Shown here: one piece after another, positions 4,445 through 5,546 of the stretch | Layout: each line of letters begins with the position of its first letter | Numbering within the stretch: position 1 is the first letter of the stretch | Source: Candidatus Heimdallarchaeota archaeon | Lineage (GTDB): Archaea; Asgardarchaeota; Heimdallarchaeia; Heimdallarchaeales; Heimdallarchaeaceae | Reading direction: 5' to 3' | Assembly (NCBI GenBank): GCA_023139025.1 | Contig: JAGLOH010000158.1 | Span: 1-5,546 of the forward strand | Length of the DNA stretch: 5,546 bases | Position numbers and translations under genes: made by a program | The notes under the pieces: model-generated | Database searches by the model: none | Seen by the model: the letters and a program-made list of their open reading frames with translations, nothing else | Told to the model about the DNA's origin: nothing

Positions 4445-5546
4445 CTACTTTAACCCTAGTTCTATTATTTTTTCTTCAGAAGGGATTCCATTAACCCATC
4501 CTCTGAGTTCGTAATATTCTTCTTTCATTGTTTCTAAATCTACGGTTTGACCTTTTGAAGGACCTTCAGGCATTTTTTCTTCTAGCAATCTCTTCGGTAA
4601 TGTATCATCTTTTCCTGTTATTCCAAATTTGTTGATGATCATCCTCTCAAGATTAGTTATTCTTTCTCCTATTGTTAGAAGCTCATCTGAATTAACATCC
4701 CATCCTGTTATTGGACCGATCATCTCTGCATATTCATCTAATCCTAGAGCAAATGTAAGAAATAAGCAGTTTACAGAAGAATTAACGATGCTGGTGAAAT
4801 CTTGGAATATTTTTACCAATTCAGCTTTACCTTCAGTTGTAAATCTGTCTACATCTCCTAGTATTTCTGCTGCAATAGTGTAGCCTGTAACGTGACATCC
4901 TCCTCTGTTTCCAGTAGCATAATTGAGTCCTATTCCTTTAGCACCACGTGGATCATAGGCTGGCATTTCTAATCCTTTAACAGACATTGATAGATCTGGA
5001 GAACCATAGTGTTGGCACATTTTTCTGGATCCTTCTCCTATCCAAAAACCAAGTCCTTGTCGAAAAGCTGTCATCCATGTTAATTCAACGACAGCATCAG
5101 CATTACCAAATTGCAGGTCAATACCTTGAAGATCTTCCTCTGGTATCATACCTTTTTCATTCAATTCCATAGCTGCTGCAATAGAAGAGCCAACGCTTAT
5201 AGGATCAATACCAAATATATCACAATAGTGATTTGCTTTAATAACAGCTGCCATGTTATTAATTGTTGTAGAGCCACCTAAAGCCCAAATAGATTCATAT
5301 TCAGGACCTTCTGTATATGTTATCTTATAATTTCCTTTGTCAACCTTGGTTTTTCTTCCACATGCAACAACACATCCCCAACAGGGGTGTTTATCTATTA
5401 GGTACTCTTCCGTTAAGGTTTCTCCTGAGATTTTCTCTGCTTCTGGATTAACACCTGTCTGCCAATTTTTGGTTGGAAGCATACCATTTTGATTGATAAT
5501 GTTGACTAAGACAGCTGTACCATAAGTAGGTAATCCTTCACCAGTA
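4445..5546 (-). CDS. Tungsten-type aldehyde:ferredoxin oxidoreductase (AOR family), N-terminus missing
   Basis: The frame runs from the TAG stop (complement of 4445-4447) off the right edge, so 367 codons are visible of a family usually near 600 residues. The ATG at 5482 is internal: upstream codons read TGEGLPTYGTAVLVNIINQN, a typical AOR segment. Numbered from that Met, the 4Fe-4S motif CWGCVVAC gives C34, C37 and C41, with C239 as the fourth ligand. EGPEYE (58-63) and the pterin contacts DIFGID (88-93) and YDPRGAKG (176-183) follow. NRGGCH is at 192-197, KDDTLPKRLLEE at 291-302 and ELRGWVNGIPS at 325-335. The second pterin motif, normally DxxGLC, reads NSSVNC (234-239). AOR enzymes oxidise aldehydes to acids with ferredoxin as acceptor, or the reverse, in the cytosol. 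Which subtype this is (AOR, FOR, GAPOR or WOR-like) cannot be told without the N-terminus. The MoaD-like gene follows on the same strand. Confidence 0.93.
   Translation of the reverse strand, partial: TGEGLPTYGTAVLVNIINQNGMLPTKNWQTGVNPEAEKISGETLTEEYLIDKHPCWGCVVACGRKTKVDKGNYKITYTEGPEYESIWALGGSTTINNMAAVIKANHYCDIFGIDPISVGSSIAAAMELNEKGMIPEEDLQGIDLQFGNADAVVELTWMTAFRQGLGFWIGEGSRKMCQHYGSPDLSMSVKGLEMPAYDPRGAKGIGLNYATGNRGGCHVTGYTIAAEILGDVDRFTTEGKAELVKIFQDFTSIVNSSVNCLFLTFALGLDEYAEMIGPITGWDVNSDELLTIGERITNLERMIINKFGITGKDDTLPKRLLEEKMPEGPSKGQTVDLETMKEEYYELRGWVNGIPSEEKIIELGLK

Noticed and set aside
4629..5172. Two plus-strand frames (84 and 61 residues) opposite the AOR gene
   Set aside because: Both are antisense shadows of strongly conserved AOR coding sequence with no own start signals or domains.

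Overview
The window most likely comes from an archaeon, and the best single guess is a member of the Asgard superphylum (Lokiarchaeia-like or a relative). Three things point this way. A complete Arf-family small GTPase with an N-terminal amphipathic segment sits among ordinary prokaryotic genes. A tungsten-type aldehyde:ferredoxin oxidoreductase (AOR) is followed by a ubiquitin-like sulfur carrier. The DNA is AT-rich, with TATA-like elements, T-rich gene ends, some probably leaderless starts and a few GGAG/AGGTG Shine-Dalgarno sites. The lineage is an inference from gene content; there is no rRNA or other phylogenetic marker here.

Layout, left to right. Positions 1-369 (+) hold the C-terminal third or so of a luciferase-like (LLM-class) flavin- or F420-dependent oxidoreductase, followed by a T-rich stop tract. 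Two genes on the minus strand come next: an M32 metallocarboxypeptidase (456-1961) and a metallo-beta-lactamase-fold hydrolase (2054-2884). A 203-bp divergent intergenic region (2885-3087) separates them from the Arf-like GTPase (3088-3654, +). The GTPase is convergent, with a 24-bp gap, to a small four-CxxC zinc-ribbon protein that starts at TTG (3679-3963, -). A 191-bp region without a gene (3964-4154) carries that gene's probable promoter. On the minus strand, a MoaD/ThiS-type carrier (4155-4397) lies 47 bp downstream of an AOR whose N-terminus runs off the right edge (4445-5546).

The AOR and the MoaD-like gene form a believable functional pair: tungstopterin enzyme plus a sulfur carrier for pterin dithiolene synthesis. 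The carboxypeptidase and the hydrolase look like independent housekeeping catabolic genes. The GTPase and the zinc-ribbon protein are the most unusual part. The GTPase keeps Arf architecture but has a Ras/Rab-like DVAGQE switch II motif and has lost the Arf effector triad. Its convergent neighbour could be a partner or only a neighbour.

I saw no tRNA, rRNA, CRISPR array, insertion sequence or long repeat. I did not find a clear new multi-gene system. The points worth following are the divergent GTPase, its zinc-ribbon neighbour, and altered motifs in two otherwise canonical enzymes.
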